From the NCBI GenBank assembly GCA_025057315.1, contig JANWXW010000141.1, positions 1 to 61,474 of the forward strand: a stretch of DNA of 61,474 nt, written 5' to 3'. This DNA is from Myxococcota bacterium (GTDB lineage: Bacteria; Myxococcota_A; Polyangia; Palsa-1104; JAEUJZ01). Made by a program: the position numbers and the translations under genes. Every line of letters starts with the position of its first letter. The first letter of the stretch is position 1. Under the pieces are notes generated by a model, which was not told where the DNA came from, made no database searches, and was given only the letters and a program-made list of their open reading frames with translations. Of this stretch, positions 59,513 to 61,474 are shown one piece after another.

Positions 59513-61003
59513 ATGAAACATCGTTTAGACCTATTAGGCCTGCTGATCTTTCTTTCCCTTTCCGTCCTTTCCATCACGGATGTGTGGGCCCAGAAGAACA
59601 GCCGTGGTTCGGCGCGGACCCTGACGCTGGATGAGGCCCTAGAGCTGGCGCGCAAGAACAACCGCGACCTGCTTGCTGCGCGCGAGCGGCTCAACGGAGC
59701 CAGGGCCGATGTGGAACGCGCCCTGGCTCAGCTCTTGCCGCGGCTGTCGGCGCAGGGGCGGTTCACGGTGAACCATCCCGAAGTGGAGTTGCCCTTGGAC
59801 CAGCGCAGCGGGGTCTTTGGCGCCCTCCTGCTCAGCAGCACGGGCCTCCCACCCGGTCCGCTGCGCGACTACTGCATGAGCCCCGAGGCGCGAAACCCAC
59901 AGGTGTGCCCGCAGCCGATTCAGGGCGAGCTCACAGTGCAGCGGATTGATCGCCTGCTCGACGACGCTGTTGTGCGCTTTCCGATTGTGCCGCGCACGCA
60001 GCTGGATGCCACCATCACTGCCACTTTGCCCCTTATCGCGCCCCCGGCCTACGTAGCACTCAGCAGCGCGCAGCAGGCTTATCGGGCGCAGCAGAAACAG
60101 CTCCAGGCCACAGAAGCCCAGCTACTCCAGTCGGTGGCCAGCGCCTTTTTTGCCGCCGCTGGGGCCGATGAGGTGGTGCTGGCGCGGACCCATGCCATCG
60201 AGGTAGCCGAACAGACCCTGAAGAACGCGCGGGCACGGCTGGAGGCGGGGGTGGTCAATCGGGTCGAGGTCACCCGGGCTGAGCTGGCGCTCATTCAGGC
60301 CCGGCAGCGTCTGCTGGAGGCCGAAGATGGCCGCGGGGCCGCGTATCGGGTGCTGGCAACGCTCATTTTGCTGCGTGAACCGTTCCGCGTGGTCCCGCCC
60401 CAGGAGCCTGCCATCGAGAATGCCAGCGACGCAGATCTAGTGGCTGAGGCGCTGGCCAGGCGGCCCGAGCTGCCGGCGCTGGAATACAGCGCACGGGCAG
60501 CGGAGGTGCAGGCGCTGGCCGCGGGCCTACGCTGGCTGCCGATGGTATCTGCCTTTGGCAACATCCGCCTGACCAACGCCACGGCGTTTGCCGGACGTGT
60601 GGACACCTATGCCGCGGGACTGCAGCTGGACTGGCAGCTCTTTGATGGGCTGGAGCGGGACGCACAACGCCGCGCTTCCGCTGCACAGGCCCGCGAGGCG
60701 CGGCTCCGGCTGCGTCAGCTTCGCGACACGATCGCCGATGAGGTCCTCAACGCCCGACAGCAGGTCCTGACGCGTCGGGAGGGCCTCCGGTCGGCGCAGC
60801 GCTCGGTGCAGCTAGCCAAGGAGACGCTCGAGCTGGTGCGCATCCAGCACGACGCCGGGACAGCGACGCAGCTGGATTTGCTGACCGCGCAAGATCAACT
60901 CGTGCTCGCGGAGGTGGGGGTGGCCCAGGCTCGCTTCGATCTCTCGCTGGCGAACCTGAGCCTGCAACGCCTGCTGGGGCGGCCCTTGGGGAGAACGGAG
61001 TAG
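59513..61003 (+). CDS. TolC-family outer-membrane efflux protein
   Basis: This is 496 residues with a signal peptide (LLGLLIFLSLSVLSITDVWAQ). The OEP repeats are clear: LTLDEALELARKNNRDLLAARERLNGARADVERALAQLLP at the start of each half, long coiled-coil helices (LEAGVVNRVEVTRAELALIQARQRL), and the second-half LVRIQHDAGTATQLDLLTAQDQLVLAEVGVAQARFDL. It should form a trimeric channel for tripartite efflux or type I secretion; no inner-membrane or adaptor genes are in the window. A Cys pair loop (DYCMSPEARNPQVC) in the first half is unusual. Confidence 0.92.
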   Translation: MKHRLDLLGLLIFLSLSVLSITDVWAQKNSRGSARTLTLDEALELARKNNRDLLAARERLNGARADVERALAQLLPRLSAQGRFTVNHPEVELPLDQRSGVFGALLLSSTGLPPGPLRDYCMSPEARNPQVCPQPIQGELTVQRIDRLLDDAVVRFPIVPRTQLDATITATLPLIAPPAYVALSSAQQAYRAQQKQLQATEAQLLQSVASAFFAAAGADEVVLARTHAIEVAEQTLKNARARLEAGVVNRVEVTRAELALIQARQRLLEAEDGRGAAYRVLATLILLREPFRVVPPQEPAIENASDADLVAEALARRPELPALEYSARAAEVQALAAGLRWLPMVSAFGNIRLTNATAFAGRVDTYAAGLQLDWQLFDGLERDAQRRASAAQAREARLRLRQLRDTIADEVLNARQQVLTRREGLRSAQRSVQLAKETLELVRIQHDAGTATQLDLLTAQDQLVLAEVGVAQARFDLSLANLSLQRLLGRPLGRTE

Positions 61004-61015
61004 CTGGGCAGAAAG

Positions 61016-61474
61016 CTACTCGATGTCGTTGTAGATCGTCACGCCCGAGCCGCCGCGCAGCGACAGGTCGGAGGCAACGGTGGCCGTGCGCCAGTACTGT
61101 GCATAGATGCCATTGCAGTTCAGGTCGCCATCGCCCCGCAGGCCGTAGACATGGCCCGGCGCCTGGCCATCGCCCGACATGCGCCAGCCGTAGTAGAAGT
61201 AATAGTGGGGGTCGTCCAGGCTAAAGTTGAGCTGCTGCCACGTGGCGCCGGTCCAGTGGGCGGGGTTGGGCGGGCACTTGCGGCCGACGTTGGCGCAGCA
61301 GCTCCCGTAGGGGGGCCGCCAGCCGCCCGAGGTGCTCGAGTCATCGGGGAAGACCCTGGGCAGGATGTTGCCCCAGTAATCTGCGCGCTCGGTGTTGTAG
61401 AAGGCCACCGTCGAGTCGAACATCGACTTGATGTTCATGAGCACCTCGGTGGTCTTGGAGCGGCGGATGTAGCG
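61016..61474 (-). CDS. Type IV pilin (PilA-like), C-terminal part
   Basis: This partial gene runs off the right edge; 152 residues are visible to the TAG at 61016-61018. The visible start RYIRRSKTTEVLMNIKSMFDS matches the stretch after the N-terminal hydrophobic helix of type IVa pilins (usually a S-R-S-K-x-x-E-A segment); the prepilin peptidase site is outside the window. The globular part has HYYFYYGWR, GHVYGLRGDGDLN and ends in VTIYNDIE, as in myxobacterial PilA-type pilins, plus a Cys cluster (SCCANVGRKC). It is a T4aP-type pilin, not a Flp/Tad pilin. Confidence 0.8.
   Translation of the reverse strand, partial: RYIRRSKTTEVLMNIKSMFDSTVAFYNTERADYWGNILPRVFPDDSSTSGGWRPPYGSCCANVGRKCPPNPAHWTGATWQQLNFSLDDPHYYFYYGWRMSGDGQAPGHVYGLRGDGDLNCNGIYAQYWRTATVASDLSLRGGSGVTIYNDIE

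Overview
The window is high-GC DNA with densely packed, often overlapping genes, and it reads as a chromosomal segment of a myxobacterium (Myxococcota, formerly Deltaproteobacteria). The indicators are a traA-like gene with Cys-rich repeats and a MYXO-CTERM-like tail followed by an OmpA-type traB-like partner, a Ser/Thr kinase with a PEGA-like tail, DUF4388 and CHRD proteins, Asp-rich-linker lipoproteins, a Tad-like operon with an FHA protein, and a PilA-type pilin. A finer placement is not possible from the sequence alone. No tRNA, rRNA, CRISPR array, transposase or integrase was found.

Layout. 1-1889: the 3' end of a hexapeptide-repeat protein, then a DUF4266/DUF3570 pair. 2296-3252: gshB. 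3394-15274: a glycan cluster on both strands (two asparagine-synthase-like amidotransferases, a GT2 glycosyltransferase, a PHP phosphoesterase, a sugar dehydrogenase plus aminotransferase pair, a methyltransferase, a PIG-L deacetylase and a flippase). 15367-28185: mainly housekeeping genes (a broken prolyl iminopeptidase, an OYE flavoenzyme fused to an FN3-like domain, mfd, phoH, pepP, cyaY, a 3D-domain protein) and small unknowns. 28273-30909: a large membrane histidine kinase, divergent from 31048-40632, a Tad-like secretion or pilus operon with two CpaF ATPases, FHA and TPR proteins and accessory lipoproteins, but no visible pilin, prepilin peptidase, TadZ or TadE/F/G. 41540-43644: a ferredoxin-reductase-like protein and a double-DUF4388 protein. 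43781-49036: traA-traB plus a third, unrecognised lipoprotein gene. 49072-52602: an operon of hemF, an orphan histidine kinase and an MFS transporter. 52628-59392: a cytochrome-like lipoprotein, an RlmK-like methyltransferase, tyrS, and a kinase-TPR-CHRD operon. 59513-61003: a TolC-family protein. 61016 to the right edge: the C-terminal part of a type IV pilin.

The main biological theme is the cell surface: glycan synthesis, a Tad-like contact or secretion machine, a probable outer-membrane-exchange (kin recognition) locus, TolC efflux and type IV pili. The most interesting systems are the Tad-like operon with duplicated motor ATPases, which resembles the prey-killing Tad-like (Kil) apparatus of predatory myxobacteria in outline; the traAB locus with an undescribed third gene; and the repeat protein at the left edge. 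Functional statements are inferred from recognised motifs; no database search was run.
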